From contig NZ_LITT01000062.1 of NCBI RefSeq assembly GCF_001636845.1, positions 1 to 64,000 on the forward strand: 64,000 bases of DNA, given 5' to 3'. The notes under the pieces were generated by a model that was not told the origin of the DNA, searched no databases, and saw nothing but the letters and a program-made list of their open reading frames with translations. Made by a program: the position numbers and the translations under genes. Of the stretch, positions 7,190-16,726 are shown one piece after another (positions within the stretch are counted from its first letter, which is position 1; the number at the start of each line of letters is the position of its first letter). Source of the DNA: Clostridium ljungdahlii. Lineage in GTDB: Bacteria > Bacillota > Clostridia > Clostridiales > Clostridiaceae.

Positions 7190-7957
7190 ATGAGTTCATA
7201 TTTGAAGGCAGAGAATTTAAAGTTAAAAAGGACTATGACTAAAAAACTTGTTTTGATTTTTCCAGTTTTTGCGCTATTTTTTGCTTTTTTTCTTTCAGGA
7301 GTTTATTTTCAGTTAAACGCATTTAATTGGTGGTATATGCTTATGCTGCCGGGGAGTGTTGCAGTTATCTGTGCACTTGTAAATCAAAAAGAAGAGAAAA
7401 AAATTAAATACAGAGCTGTTTTCTCTATGCCTATTGACTTAAAAAAAGTTTGGGTTTCAAAAGTTATTCTTATAGCTGCTTATGTTTTATTTTCTTGCAT
7501 TCTTTTGGCATTAGGAGTTGGTATATTAGGAAAATATGCTTTACCAAGAATTATTTCGAGGTTTGCTTTAAATTCTATAGTTACTATTCCAGGTATAAAT
7601 GCAATTACAGCAGCTATTGTTATTGTGATAACGTCACTATGGCAAATTCCACTTTGTCTATTTTTAGCTAAGAAATTTGGATTTTTTGTACCGATTATTT
7701 TGAATACTGCAGTAGGTATAGACCTTAATGGAGCAATGGCTGTGAAATCCATCTGGTGGCTGTGTCCTTACAGTTGGACGAGTCGTCTTATGTGCCCTAT
7801 GCTTGGTATACTTCCAAATGGACAGCTGCCAGTAGGAAAAGATACAATAATGCTTAGACCAGGTGTTATTCCTGTAGGAATTGTATTATCTATTCTACTA
7901 TTTGCTGTACTACTTACTGTTACATCAAGTTGGTTTAAAAATCAGGAGGTGGTATAA
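7190..7957 (+). CDS. ABC transporter permease, LanE/MutE-like
   Basis: A 255-residue membrane protein with about six hydrophobic helices and short loops; the N-terminus is basic (KAENLKLKRTMTKK) before the first helix. This layout matches the LanE/BcrB-type permeases that pair with LanF-type ATPases. No soluble extracellular loop of the BceB type is present, which argues for the LanFEG rather than the BceAB architecture. It lies 5 bp behind the ATPase gene and directly before a second permease, so the three form one transporter. Similarity to the following permease is in size and topology rather than in obvious sequence. Confidence 0.85.
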   Translation: MSSYLKAENLKLKRTMTKKLVLIFPVFALFFAFFLSGVYFQLNAFNWWYMLMLPGSVAVICALVNQKEEKKIKYRAVFSMPIDLKKVWVSKVILIAAYVLFSCILLALGVGILGKYALPRIISRFALNSIVTIPGINAITAAIVIVITSLWQIPLCLFLAKKFGFFVPIILNTAVGIDLNGAMAVKSIWWLCPYSWTSRLMCPMLGILPNGQLPVGKDTIMLRPGVIPVGIVLSILLFAVLLTVTSSWFKNQEVV

Positions 7958-7958
7958 A

Positions 7959-8732
7959 ATGTTGTCATTATTTAGAGCTTTACGGGCTGACTTTCAAAAG
8001 TTAAAACATACTCAAATATTTTGGATTCACATTGTAATTCCAATAATAGGTGCATTCTTTTTTCTGTTCTGTTACAATTTATTTAACAAGGTAGAGACTA
8101 TTGAAAAGCACGTACTTTATTTTGAATTACTTGGCATGGTATTTCCACTTTTAATTGGAATAATTTGCAGTATGGTTGTTTCACAGGAAGAACAAGCAGG
8201 TCAATTTCAAGTGCTGCTCGGCAGCACAAAATCGAGAAGTATTTCGTGTTTAAGTAAGCTGATTACCTTGATTTTTATGGGAATGTTTTCTTTATTTTTA
8301 GCTCTTGGTATAGTACTTTTGGGATTAAAATTGTTTTTACATGTATCCAATGTTCCTTATTTATTATATTTTCAGGTGTTTGGATGGCTTACTTTTAGTA
8401 ATATATTTATTTATATATTAAGTTTTTTTGTCAGTTTAAAGTTTGGCAGGGGAGCATCTATTTTTCTAGGAATTGCAGGTATGCTCATTGCTGCGCTAAT
8501 GATTACAGGACTGGGAGATAGATGCTGGATGTATCTTCCCTGGGCATGGGGTGTAAGGTTTTGTGATTTTGCTGTTTTGAATTTTATGTCTGCAGCTATG
8601 CATAAAGAAATTCCTTATCTTTTATATAGTATTCGAAAAGCATCGTACATTACAGGTGCATATACTTTGGCAATGTTGATGCTGCAACTTTTATGGTTTG
8701 AGTTTTGGGAAGGACGTAAATGTGATGAATAA
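7959..8732 (+). CDS. ABC transporter permease, LanG/MutG-like
   Basis: A 257-residue protein with about six hydrophobic segments, partner of the preceding permease. The ATG at 7959 is preceded by AGGAGGTGG at ideal spacing and starts one base after the previous stop. The longer in-frame version from 7881 would overlap the upstream gene and is unlikely. Motifs such as VVSQEEQAGQFQ and LLGSTKSR are typical of the cytoplasmic loop of this permease family. It completes a LanFEG-like exporter. A fold-back repeat of about 280 bp separates it from the regulatory genes, so the transporter and two-component genes may be separately transcribed. Confidence 0.85.
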   Translation: MLSLFRALRADFQKLKHTQIFWIHIVIPIIGAFFFLFCYNLFNKVETIEKHVLYFELLGMVFPLLIGIICSMVVSQEEQAGQFQVLLGSTKSRSISCLSKLITLIFMGMFSLFLALGIVLLGLKLFLHVSNVPYLLYFQVFGWLTFSNIFIYILSFFVSLKFGRGASIFLGIAGMLIAALMITGLGDRCWMYLPWAWGVRFCDFAVLNFMSAAMHKEIPYLLYSIRKASYITGAYTLAMLMLQLLWFEFWEGRKCDE

Positions 8733-8734
8733 TA

Positions 8735-9012
8735 TTTTTGAGAGGACAGAGGACAATTGATAGAGGACAGTGAAGGAGGATTTTTCTCCGCTGCACTACG
8801 AAAAATCTTTAATTTAAAAGAAATTCATGTTCTTTTGTTTCTCAGGAGTGCTCTCTAAGTAAATAATTATATAAAAGCCATAAATTTTAGATGTTTGCTT
8901 AAGCGATGTTTTGCATTAGCAAAACAAACCTAAAAAATAAATTAGTTTTCTGACATAAGGAAGAAAACTTACCTTCACTGTCCTATGTCTTCTGTCAATT
9001 GTCCTCTAAAAA
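8735..9012. repeat. Fold-back intergenic repeat, copy A (GGACAG arm type)
   Basis: The left arm (8735-8776: TTTTTGAGAGGACAGAGG and on to GTGAAGG) is an imperfect inverted copy of the right arm (8972-9012: CCTTCACTGTCC and on to CCTCTAAAAA). Between them lie the core hairpin GATTTTTC/GAAAAATC (8779-8807), a GTTTTGC-ATTA-GCAAAAC hairpin and the hairpin AGTTTTC/GAAAACT (8944-8969). No coding sequence is visible in the gene-free interval 8733-9095 apart from this element. Copy B at 16212 is closely related, including the interior. Confidence 0.8.
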
Positions 9013-9095
9013 GTGCTTCGCAAAGTTTTTATAGTAAGTCAAAATTTTGCATGTTAGAAAGTTGATTTCTTAACTAATTTAAGGGGGATAGCTGT

Positions 9096-9755
9096 ATGGC
9101 CAAAATTCTTGTAATAGATGATGAAGAGGACATTTTAGTACTTGTAAAAAATGTTCTTGCGAAAGATGGACATGTTGTTACAATTGTCAATAATCCAAAA
9201 AAAATTCTGCTTAATGAGTATGCAAAATATGATCTTATTTTATTGGATGTTATGATGCCGGATATAGATGGTTTTGAATTATGTGAGAAAATTCGTGATA
9301 TAGTAGACTGTCCAATTTTGTTTTTAACTGCTAAAACTATGGAAGATGACGTAATGTTTGGACTTGGAATAGGTGGTGATGATTATATAAAAAAACCTTT
9401 TAGTACAGGAGAACTTCGTGCTAGGGTAAATGCCCACTTGAGGAGAGAGAAAAGAGAAAAACACAATATGATTTCTATCTCTGGTATGAAATTCAATTTG
9501 GCAAGTAAAGAAATTATTGTAGAAGATAAAAAAGTGCCTATGACAAAAAGTGAATATGCTATTTGTGAATTTCTTGTACGCAGCAAGGGACAGGTATTTA
9601 CAAAAGAGCAAATTTATGAAGCTGTATACGGATATGAAAGGGAAAGTGACAGTTCAGGCATTGCAGAACACATAAAAAACATAAGAGCAAAGCTTGCTGT
9701 TTCTGATTTATATCCAATTAAAACGGTTTGGGGGATTGGCTATAAATGGGAATAA
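9096..9755 (+). CDS. OmpR-family response regulator (CprR-like)
   Basis: A 219-residue two-domain regulator. The receiver domain has acidic residues at D8/D9, phosphoacceptor D51 (LLDVMMPDIDG) and lysine in KKPF near residue 103. The C-terminal winged helix (TKSEYAICEFLVRS onward) ends in the usual GIGYKWE. It should activate the adjacent ABC exporter genes once phosphorylated by the kinase encoded next, whose start overlaps its stop by 10 bp. The start follows AAGGGGG. Family and neighbours suggest a cell-envelope or peptide-antibiotic response; the actual inducer is unknown. Confidence 0.92.
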   Translation: MAKILVIDDEEDILVLVKNVLAKDGHVVTIVNNPKKILLNEYAKYDLILLDVMMPDIDGFELCEKIRDIVDCPILFLTAKTMEDDVMFGLGIGGDDYIKKPFSTGELRARVNAHLRREKREKHNMISISGMKFNLASKEIIVEDKKVPMTKSEYAICEFLVRSKGQVFTKEQIYEAVYGYERESDSSGIAEHIKNIRAKLAVSDLYPIKTVWGIGYKWE

Positions 9756-11119
9756 CTAAAAAAGTACCTACTATTAGAAGAATTTTTTTTAGATATTTAT
9801 TAACGTTGATTATATCATTTATTGTTTTTTTTGCATTAGATTTTGAGATATTTCTTTTACTTATAAAGTTTAACATATTTTTGCCTGCAAATTACAGTGA
9901 AGGTTTAGCTGCAGCTTCAAAATCTCAAATTCAATCAGCACAAAATGTTACAAAAAGTATTATTCCTAAAGGATGTAAATTTGTTGTTTTTGATAAAAGC
10001 TATAAAGTAGTTAAAACAGATTTAAATTCTAAAGATTTAGATGAAGCAAAAAGGTATGCAAGGGGAGAGGGATATAATAACCATTGGGCAACGAAACAGT
10101 ATTATATTATACAAAGAAAAGATGGTTTATGCATACTTCAGTATTATATTATAATGAGATATAGTTCTGACTTTTTAAATGATAATTTACCTAATCCTCA
10201 AGGAATGGAAGTTTTAATGCTTATTTTTTTATCTATTACTCTTATTTTTATAATTTCAACAATTTATGCACGAAAGCTAAAAAAACAGTTAAATCCTTTA
10301 CTTGAAGTATCAGAAAAAATCAAGGAACAGGATTTGGACTTTGAGATAACTCATTCAGGGATAAAAGAATTTGACAGCGTTTTATTGTCACTATCAGATA
10401 TGAAAGAAGAATTAAAAAAATCCTTAAAAAGGCAGTGGCATATTGAACAGGATAAAAGAAAGCAAATTTCAGCTCTTGCCCATGATATAAAAACACCACT
10501 AGCGGTTATTAAGGGCAATTCAGAATTATTAATAGATTCACCTTTAAATGAAGAACAGAAGGAATATACAGCATTTATTCATAAAAATTCTAATCAAATT
10601 GAGAAATATATAAAAACACTTATTGAATTATCTAGAGCAGAAGAAGGCTTTTGCATACAGCCAAGTAAAGTGAATACAGGGAAGTTTGTAGAAAATATTC
10701 ATAATCAATTAAATGCACTCGCATGTACAAAAAAGTTACAGGTTGAATTTGAGGAAGAGTGTTTGCCACAAGAAATTATAATTGATCAAAGTTTACTATA
10801 CAGGGCAATTATGAATGTTGTTTCTAATGGCGTGGATTACTCACCAGATAATAGTAAAATCTATTTTAAAGTGGCAGGTTTTCAGGATAACATATGCTTT
10901 ACCGTTACTGATAGTGGTAAAGGTTTTTCAAATAGAGACATTAAATTTGCTGCAGCACAATTTTATATGGGTGATAACAGCAGAACGTCTAAAACACATT
11001 ATGGCATGGGATTATTTATTGCCTATTCTATACTAAAACAACATAAAGGAGAGATGTATATAGGAAATTCACCTATTACAGGAGGAGGGCAAGTCATTCT
11101 TCAGATTCCAATAGAATGA
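9746..11119 (+). CDS. Sensor histidine kinase (CprK-like)
   Basis: A 457-residue membrane kinase. It has a first transmembrane helix around residues 13-40, an extracytoplasmic sensor region of roughly 110 residues, and a second helix around 154-174. A HAMP-like linker then leads to phosphorylated H246 (ALAHDIKTP), an N box (AIMNVVSNGVDYSP) and G boxes (DSGKGFS, HYGMGLFIAY). The sensor has no recognisable named fold by eye. It overlaps the response regulator gene, which indicates translational coupling and a dedicated pair. Placement after a LanFEG-like exporter makes an antimicrobial peptide the most likely stimulus, by analogy with C. difficile CprK. Confidence 0.92.
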   Translation: MGITKKVPTIRRIFFRYLLTLIISFIVFFALDFEIFLLLIKFNIFLPANYSEGLAAASKSQIQSAQNVTKSIIPKGCKFVVFDKSYKVVKTDLNSKDLDEAKRYARGEGYNNHWATKQYYIIQRKDGLCILQYYIIMRYSSDFLNDNLPNPQGMEVLMLIFLSITLIFIISTIYARKLKKQLNPLLEVSEKIKEQDLDFEITHSGIKEFDSVLLSLSDMKEELKKSLKRQWHIEQDKRKQISALAHDIKTPLAVIKGNSELLIDSPLNEEQKEYTAFIHKNSNQIEKYIKTLIELSRAEEGFCIQPSKVNTGKFVENIHNQLNALACTKKLQVEFEEECLPQEIIIDQSLLYRAIMNVVSNGVDYSPDNSKIYFKVAGFQDNICFTVTDSGKGFSNRDIKFAAAQFYMGDNSRTSKTHYGMGLFIAYSILKQHKGEMYIGNSPITGGGQVILQIPIE

Positions 11120-11193
11120 AATTTATATGATATTTTTTAAAAATAAATTTGCATAATTTAAATATTACTTATATAATAATTTTGAAGTTAAAT

Positions 11194-11220
11194 ACCTTCT
11201 TTTTCGAGAAGGTTTTTTTT
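11194..11220 (+). terminator. Terminator after the histidine kinase gene
   Basis: ACCTTCT pairs with GAGAAGGT across a short loop, followed by a run of T (11213-11220). It separates the two-component genes from the topoisomerase pair. Confidence 0.8.
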
Positions 11221-11284
11221 CGTAAATATGATGGAAATGTAGAATTATTAATTATTAATATAAATATTTGAAAGGGGAAATTTT

Positions 11285-13234
11285 ATGGAGGGCAAAGAAA
11301 GAAATGTCTATGATGTAAACTCCTTAACTTCATTGGAGAAACTTGAACCAGTACGTGTTAGACCGGGAATGTACATAGGTTCAACTGGCAGTAAAGGTCT
11401 CCATCATTGCATATGGGAGCTTTTGGACAATGCTATAGATGAAATTTCCAATGGATTTGGAGATAGGGCATATGTTACCTTAAACAAGGATGGCAGCGTG
11501 TCAGTGCAGGATAACGGAAGAGGAATACCTACTGGAATCCATCCTGTAAAGAAAAAAAATGGAGTGGAAATGGTGTTTACCGAACTTCATACAGGGGGAA
11601 AATTCAATAATTCAGTGTACAAGACTTCAGGAGGTCTTCATGGTGTAGGGGCAGCAGTAGTGAATGCTCTGTCTACCTGGATGGAAGTAGAAGTCAAGCA
11701 AAATGGACATATATATAAGCAGAGGTTTGAATATGCCTATGATAAATTACTAAAGAAAAATATGCCAGGTACACCAGTAACAGCTATTAAAGTAATAGGA
11801 GATACAAGTGATACTGGTACAAAAGTAACCTTTATGCCTGACAACAAAGTATTTTCTACAACTGATTTTAAAATTGATGTAATAGATGAAAGGTTAAAAG
11901 AGTTGGCCTTTCAAAATAAAGGTATAACTTTAAAATTAATTGATAATACTGGAGAAGAAAGTATAGAAAGGGAGTACCATTCGGAAAGGGGACTTCTAGA
12001 TTTTATAGATTATTTAAATGAGAGTAAAACACCTATTCATAAGAATCCAATATTATTTGAAGGAGAGAGAAAGATAAATGATTTAAGTATGTATGGAGAG
12101 GTGTGCATGCAGTTTACGGATTCTACTACCTATCATATAGCAAGTTATGTAAATAATATTCCTACTACAGAATCAGGAACCCATGAAAGTGGATTTAAAA
12201 CAGGTATGACAAGGGCTTTTAAAGAGTGGGCTAAAAAATTAAATTTACTGAAAGAAAAGGATAAAGAATTTGAAGGGGACGACTTAAGAGAAGGGATGAC
12301 AGCTATAGTTAAGATAAAAATAACTAATCCTATATTTGAAGGTCAGACCAAGACAAAGCTTGGAAATACGGAAGCCTATACTATGATGAATGATCTTGCC
12401 TATACAAAGCTTTCAGAGTGGATAGAAGATAATAAAGAGATAGCATCTGCTATAATAAATAATGCTCTCCATGCTGCAGCAAGAAGAGAGAAGATAAAAA
12501 AGATAAATGATGCTGAAAAGAAAAAGATAGGTAAAGGTGCGGCTCCTCTTGCAGGAAAAGTTGCCGTATGCACATTAAAGGATTCTTCAAAATGTGAATT
12601 TATAGTAGTTGAAGGTGATTCCGCCGGAGGCTCTGCAAAACAGGCCAGGGATAGAAGATTCCAGACTATAATGCCTTCTAAGGGTAAAATTATGAATACG
12701 GAAAAGCAGAAGCTTGAAAATGTCCTTGGAAGTGAAGAACTTAAGATATTTAATACTGCTATAGGTACCGGAATACTTGAAAATTATAATGAAAGTGATT
12801 TAAGGTATGATAAAATTATAATTTTAAGTGATGCAGATGTAGATGGATATCATATAAGGTCCCTTTGGATGACTTATATATATAGATATATGAGACAGCT
12901 TATTTCAAATGGTCACCTTTATATAGCACTGCCGCCTCTTTATAAAGTATATAAGCAGAATAAAGGCAAAGAGGTAATTAAGTATGCTTATAGTGATGAG
13001 ACACTGCCAGATGCAAAAAAGAAAATAGGAAAAGGTGTGCTTGTACAGAGATACAAAGGACTTGGTGAAATGAATCCAGACCAGCTTTGGGAAACTACTT
13101 TAAATCCTGAAACGAGAACACTGCAGCAAATAACTATAGATGATGCTGCTAAAGCTGAAAAGATGGTATCACTTTTAATGGGAGATGTAGTTGCACCTAG
13201 GAAAAAATATATGTATAAATATGCACAATTTTAG
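11285..13234 (+). CDS. parE: Type IIA topoisomerase ATPase subunit (topoisomerase IV ParE type)
   Basis: This 649-residue ATPase/TOPRIM subunit separates or relaxes DNA using ATP with the partner encoded next. The GHKL ATPase part has VRVRPGMYIGS, ELLDNAIDE and DNGRGIP. The TOPRIM part has EGDSAGG and the metal-binding DADVDGYHIR. The C-terminus has QRYKGLGEMNP, the signature shared by GyrB and ParE. Length fits ParE or Gram-positive GyrB. The assignment to topoisomerase IV rests on its partner's C-terminus and on its position away from dnaA-recF. The ribosome binding site is GAAAGGGG. A gap of about 77 bp leads to the partner gene, so the pair is an operon. Confidence 0.82.
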   Translation: MEGKERNVYDVNSLTSLEKLEPVRVRPGMYIGSTGSKGLHHCIWELLDNAIDEISNGFGDRAYVTLNKDGSVSVQDNGRGIPTGIHPVKKKNGVEMVFTELHTGGKFNNSVYKTSGGLHGVGAAVVNALSTWMEVEVKQNGHIYKQRFEYAYDKLLKKNMPGTPVTAIKVIGDTSDTGTKVTFMPDNKVFSTTDFKIDVIDERLKELAFQNKGITLKLIDNTGEESIEREYHSERGLLDFIDYLNESKTPIHKNPILFEGERKINDLSMYGEVCMQFTDSTTYHIASYVNNIPTTESGTHESGFKTGMTRAFKEWAKKLNLLKEKDKEFEGDDLREGMTAIVKIKITNPIFEGQTKTKLGNTEAYTMMNDLAYTKLSEWIEDNKEIASAIINNALHAAARREKIKKINDAEKKKIGKGAAPLAGKVAVCTLKDSSKCEFIVVEGDSAGGSAKQARDRRFQTIMPSKGKIMNTEKQKLENVLGSEELKIFNTAIGTGILENYNESDLRYDKIIILSDADVDGYHIRSLWMTYIYRYMRQLISNGHLYIALPPLYKVYKQNKGKEVIKYAYSDETLPDAKKKIGKGVLVQRYKGLGEMNPDQLWETTLNPETRTLQQITIDDAAKAEKMVSLLMGDVVAPRKKYMYKYAQF

Positions 13235-13311
13235 ATAATGCACAATTCGAAGTTAATGAAATTCTATTAGATAACCTATAGTCTAAAGTGAAAGAATCGG
13301 AGGAAATGGAT

Positions 13312-16176
13312 TTGGTTAAGAACACAGTAATTCCAAAAGATAACAATATAATAAAAATTCCTATAGAAGAAGCTATGCCGGACAATTATCTTCCTTATGC
13401 AGTAGAAGTGGCAAAGGACAGGGCACTTCCTGATGTCAGAGATGGGTTAAAACCTGTGCATAGAAGGATAATATATGGTTCATATATGTTAAAGGCGTTT
13501 CCAGACAAACCGTACTATAAATCTGCAAGGATAGTAGGAGACATCCTTGGAAAATACCATCCTCATGGAGATACTTCCGTATATGACGCCATGGTAATAT
13601 TAGCCCAGGATTTTACAACTAGGATGCCAATTATAGATGGTCATGGAAATTGGGGAAGTCAGGATGGAGATAGTGCAGCTGCCATGCGTTATACAGAAGC
13701 AAGACTTACACCAATTGCTATGGAGATGATAAGAGATATAGAAAAAGGTGTAGTAAATATGGTGGATAATTATTCTGGATCTGAAAAGGAACCGGAAGTT
13801 CTTCCAGCAAGATATCCTAACTTACTTGTAAATGGAGCTTTTGGAATAGCCGTAGGTCTTGCCACTAACATACCTCCACATAATTTAAGAGAAGTAATAG
13901 ATGCGACTGTAGCATATATTGATAATAGAGATATAACTGTAGAAGAACTTATGAATTACATAAAAGGACCGGATTTACCTACAGGAGGAATAATTATAGG
14001 TAAAAAATCTATGATTTCAGCCTATGAAACAGGAGAAGGAAAAGTTACACTAAGGGCCAAGACTTCCATAGAAAAATTGGACAGCGGAAGACTTGGAATA
14101 GTTATTACAGAGTTCCCTTATAGAAGGAGTAAGGCAAAATTACTTCAGGTAATTTCTGAAATGACTGCAGACAAAAGGTATGCGAGGGCACTAGAGCCTA
14201 TATCAGACATAAGGGATGAATCTGATAGAAGTGGTATAAGAGCAGTAATAGAATTTAAAAAATCTACAGATATGAAATTGGCTCAAAAGATTTTAAAATA
14301 TTTACTGAAGAAAACGGATCTCCAATGCAATATATCTTTTAACATGGTAGCATTAGGAGATGGAAAGCCAATAACTATGGGGTTAAAACTCATATTGAAA
14401 TATTATGTGGAATACCAAAAGGAAATAATAACAAAGAGAACTAAAAGGGAATTGGAAGAAGCAAAAAAGAGATTTCATATTGTAGAGGGATTTATAAAAG
14501 CTCTAGGCATAATGGATGAAATTATAAAGACTATTAGAAGTTCTAAATCGAAAAAAGATGCTGCTTCAAACCTTATGAAACAGTTTGATTTTACATACCC
14601 TCAGGCGGAGGCTATATTGGAGCTTATGCTGTACAGGCTCACTGGACTTGAAATAGAATCTTTTGAAAAAGAACATGAAAAACTTTTGAAAGTTATAAAA
14701 AAACTTACTAAAATATTGGAAAGTGAGAAGGAAATTCTTAAAGTTATAAAAAAGGAACTTATTGAAGTTGGAGAAAAGTATGGGGACGATAGAAGAACTG
14801 CTATTGTTGAAGAAGATGAAAAGGCAAAAATAGACGTAGATGAAATTATAATTGATGAAGATATAGTTATCACTATGTCAAAGGAGGGATACATAAAGAG
14901 GACCTCTTTAAAAAGTTATAATCGCTCTAGTGGAAAAGTTGAAGATATAGAATATAGAGAAGGAGATTTCAACCAGTACTTTATAAATTCCAGCACAAGA
15001 GATACCCTTATGTTCTTTACAGATTCCGGTGATATGTACAGGATTAGAGGAATGGATATCCCTGATTTTAAGTGGAAGGAAAAAGGCGAAAAGCTGGATA
15101 ATTTAATAAAGGGAATTAATTTAGAAGAAAATCATATAACTGCAGTATACAGTATAAAAGATTTTAATTTGCAAAAGGATTTTGTATTTTTTACTAGCAT
15201 TGGTGGAATAAAAAGAACAGGAATTGAGTCATTTATTACAAATTATACAAAGCTTATGGCATTGAAATTAAAAAGTGGGGAAAAACTTATAGGGGTAGAA
15301 CTTGTTGATAGAAGTGCAAAAGTAGAATTTATAAAAGTAGAAACTAAATCCGGACTTGAGTTTACGGTAAGAAGTCCAGAACTTAATTTAGAAGATAGGA
15401 ATATAGTTACTACACCACTTGTTACATTACAAGGAGAAGATTTTGCGTTAAAGATGGATTTTTCAACAGCACCAGAATATAAAAAGTTTTATATAAACAT
15501 AAATAAGGCTGGGATAATTAAAGTTTTAAATTCAGGAAAATCTTCTAAAAGTGTGTTTACCAATTCTTCAAGTTACATATTGATATTTACATTAGATGGA
15601 GAAGTTTTTTCTATACCTGCTTTTATGATTCAGAACGTAGATAATAGTGGTATAGATATTAAGGTACTTATAAACAATATAGATGTAGGTAATATACTAA
15701 AGATAATTTCTGTGGAAAATTTTGATTGTGGATATGTATACTTTTTTACCCAATATGGTATGGTAAAAAAGACGGCATTAATGGAATTTAAACAGGCTGC
15801 TGGATGTTCTATTGCTTATAAATTTAAGGATAAAAAAGATTCTCTTGTAAATGTAGAATACAGTGACAAGGAAGAAATAGAAATATTTTTAATAACTGAA
15901 AGAGGAATGGGAATAAAGTTTAAAGCAAATACCGTAAATACTATGGGAAAATTAGCTGCAGGTGTTACAGCTATAAGTTTGAAGGAAGATGATAAGGTAT
16001 CATATTGTTTTCTCATAGATGGTAATGATAATAAAGATCGTAAGCTAAACCTAATTTCTGAAAAGGGAAACAAAGAGCAGATAAATTTAAAAGATGTAGT
16101 TCTTCAAAATAGAGCAGGAAGGGGCAAAAGCATTATGCTCATAGTTATGGATGATAAAGTTAAAAAAGTTTATTAA
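13312..16176 (+). CDS. parC: Type IIA topoisomerase cleavage subunit (topoisomerase IV ParC type)
   Basis: A DNA cleavage and rejoining subunit of about 954 residues. It has the entry motif [15 protein letters not shown], the region [11 protein letters not shown] that corresponds to the quinolone-resistance segment, and the active tyrosine in [11 protein letters not shown] long coiled-coil gate with many Lys/Glu (around residues 400-500) and a beta-pinwheel C-terminus follow. No canonical GyrA box (QRRGGKG) is seen; only NRAGRGK occurs near the very end. This supports topoisomerase IV over gyrase. The TTG at 13312 lies 8 bp after GGAGG and is preferred over the in-frame GTG at 13288, which precedes that site. 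It is longer than typical ParC, mainly in the C-terminal half. Confidence 0.82.
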   Translation: MVKNTVIPKDNNIIKIPIEEAMPDNYLPYAVEVAKDRALPDVRDGLKPVHRRIIYGSYMLKAFPDKPYYKSARIVGDILGKYHPHGDTSVYDAMVILAQDFTTRMPIIDGHGNWGSQDGDSAAAMRYTEARLTPIAMEMIRDIEKGVVNMVDNYSGSEKEPEVLPARYPNLLVNGAFGIAVGLATNIPPHNLREVIDATVAYIDNRDITVEELMNYIKGPDLPTGGIIIGKKSMISAYETGEGKVTLRAKTSIEKLDSGRLGIVITEFPYRRSKAKLLQVISEMTADKRYARALEPISDIRDESDRSGIRAVIEFKKSTDMKLAQKILKYLLKKTDLQCNISFNMVALGDGKPITMGLKLILKYYVEYQKEIITKRTKRELEEAKKRFHIVEGFIKALGIMDEIIKTIRSSKSKKDAASNLMKQFDFTYPQAEAILELMLYRLTGLEIESFEKEHEKLLKVIKKLTKILESEKEILKVIKKELIEVGEKYGDDRRTAIVEEDEKAKIDVDEIIIDEDIVITMSKEGYIKRTSLKSYNRSSGKVEDIEYREGDFNQYFINSSTRDTLMFFTDSGDMYRIRGMDIPDFKWKEKGEKLDNLIKGINLEENHITAVYSIKDFNLQKDFVFFTSIGGIKRTGIESFITNYTKLMALKLKSGEKLIGVELVDRSAKVEFIKVETKSGLEFTVRSPELNLEDRNIVTTPLVTLQGEDFALKMDFSTAPEYKKFYININKAGIIKVLNSGKSSKSVFTNSSSYILIFTLDGEVFSIPAFMIQNVDNSGIDIKVLINNIDVGNILKIISVENFDCGYVYFFTQYGMVKKTALMEFKQAAGCSIAYKFKDKKDSLVNVEYSDKEEIEIFLITERGMGIKFKANTVNTMGKLAAGVTAISLKEDDKVSYCFLIDGNDNKDRKLNLISEKGNKEQINLKDVVLQNRAGRGKSIMLIVMDDKVKKVY

Positions 16177-16211
16177 GTACTCAACTTTCGCACATGAAAT
16201 TAAGTTAATAT

Positions 16212-16481
16212 AAAAAAATTGCGTCGCAATATTTTTGAGAGGACAGAGGACAATTGACAGAGGACAGTGAAGGAGGATTTTTCTCCGCTGCACTACGAAA
16301 AATCTTTAATTAAATTTTTAATGGCTCATTTCGCTAAAGCGAAATATCGCTGACTTATATAAATTTTAAGCTTTTTGCATTAGCAAAACAAGCTTAAAAA
16401 AATAAATTAGTTTTCTGACATAAGGAAGAAAACTTACCTTCACTGTCCTATGTCCTCTAAAAAGTGCTTTGCAAAATTTTT
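16212..16481. repeat. Fold-back intergenic repeat, copy B (GGACAG arm type)
   Basis: It has the same architecture as the copy at 8735. It opens with a flanking hairpin AAAAATTGC-GTC-GCAATATTTTT, then the left arm with GAGAGGACAGAGGACAATTG, the core hairpin GATTTTTC/GAAAAATC, ATTTCGC-TAAA-GCGAAAT, TTTTGC-ATTA-GCAAAA and the hairpin AGTTTTC/GAAAACT. The right arm CCTTCACTGTCCTATGTCCT is shorter than in copy A because one CTGTCAATTG unit is missing. It fills most of the gap 16177-16726. The remainder of that gap is a terminator and AT-rich DNA. Confidence 0.8.
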
Positions 16482-16497
16482 AAAATGCGAAATTTAA

Positions 16498-16558
16498 AGA
16501 GAGTCATACTTTAAAAGAACTAATAACATAACTGGTTCTTTTAAAGTATGGCTCTTTT
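16498..16558 (+). terminator. Long hairpin terminator after parC and repeat B
   Basis: AGAGTCATACTTTAAAAGAAC (16500-16520) pairs almost perfectly with GTTCTTTTAAAGTATGGCTC (16535-16554), followed by TTTT. It probably ends the topoisomerase operon in the plus direction. Confidence 0.7.
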
Positions 16559-16726
16559 CTGTGAGTTTTAAAATAAAATATTAAATACTCAACTTTTCAC
16601 TAATAAACTATATATAGTATAATTGAGTTATAGTAAAAAAATATTAAGCTGAAGGTTGTAAAAAATATCCCGAAGTATAAGTTGATTTTTTGTTTAGAAA
16701 CACATATGCGCAAAGGAGAAAAAATA

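Noticed and set aside
7881-7958. Upstream extension of the second permease
   Set aside because: It overlaps the preceding gene and adds an odd Tyr/Leu-rich stretch; AGGAGGTGG before the ATG at 7959 fixes the start.
13288-13311. GTG at 13288 as the parC start
   Set aside because: The strong GGAGG lies after it; the TTG at 13312 has correct spacing.
11285-16176. The topoisomerase pair as DNA gyrase (gyrB-gyrA)
   Set aside because: No canonical GyrA box in the cleavage subunit and no dnaA/recF neighbours; topoisomerase IV fits better, though this is not certain.
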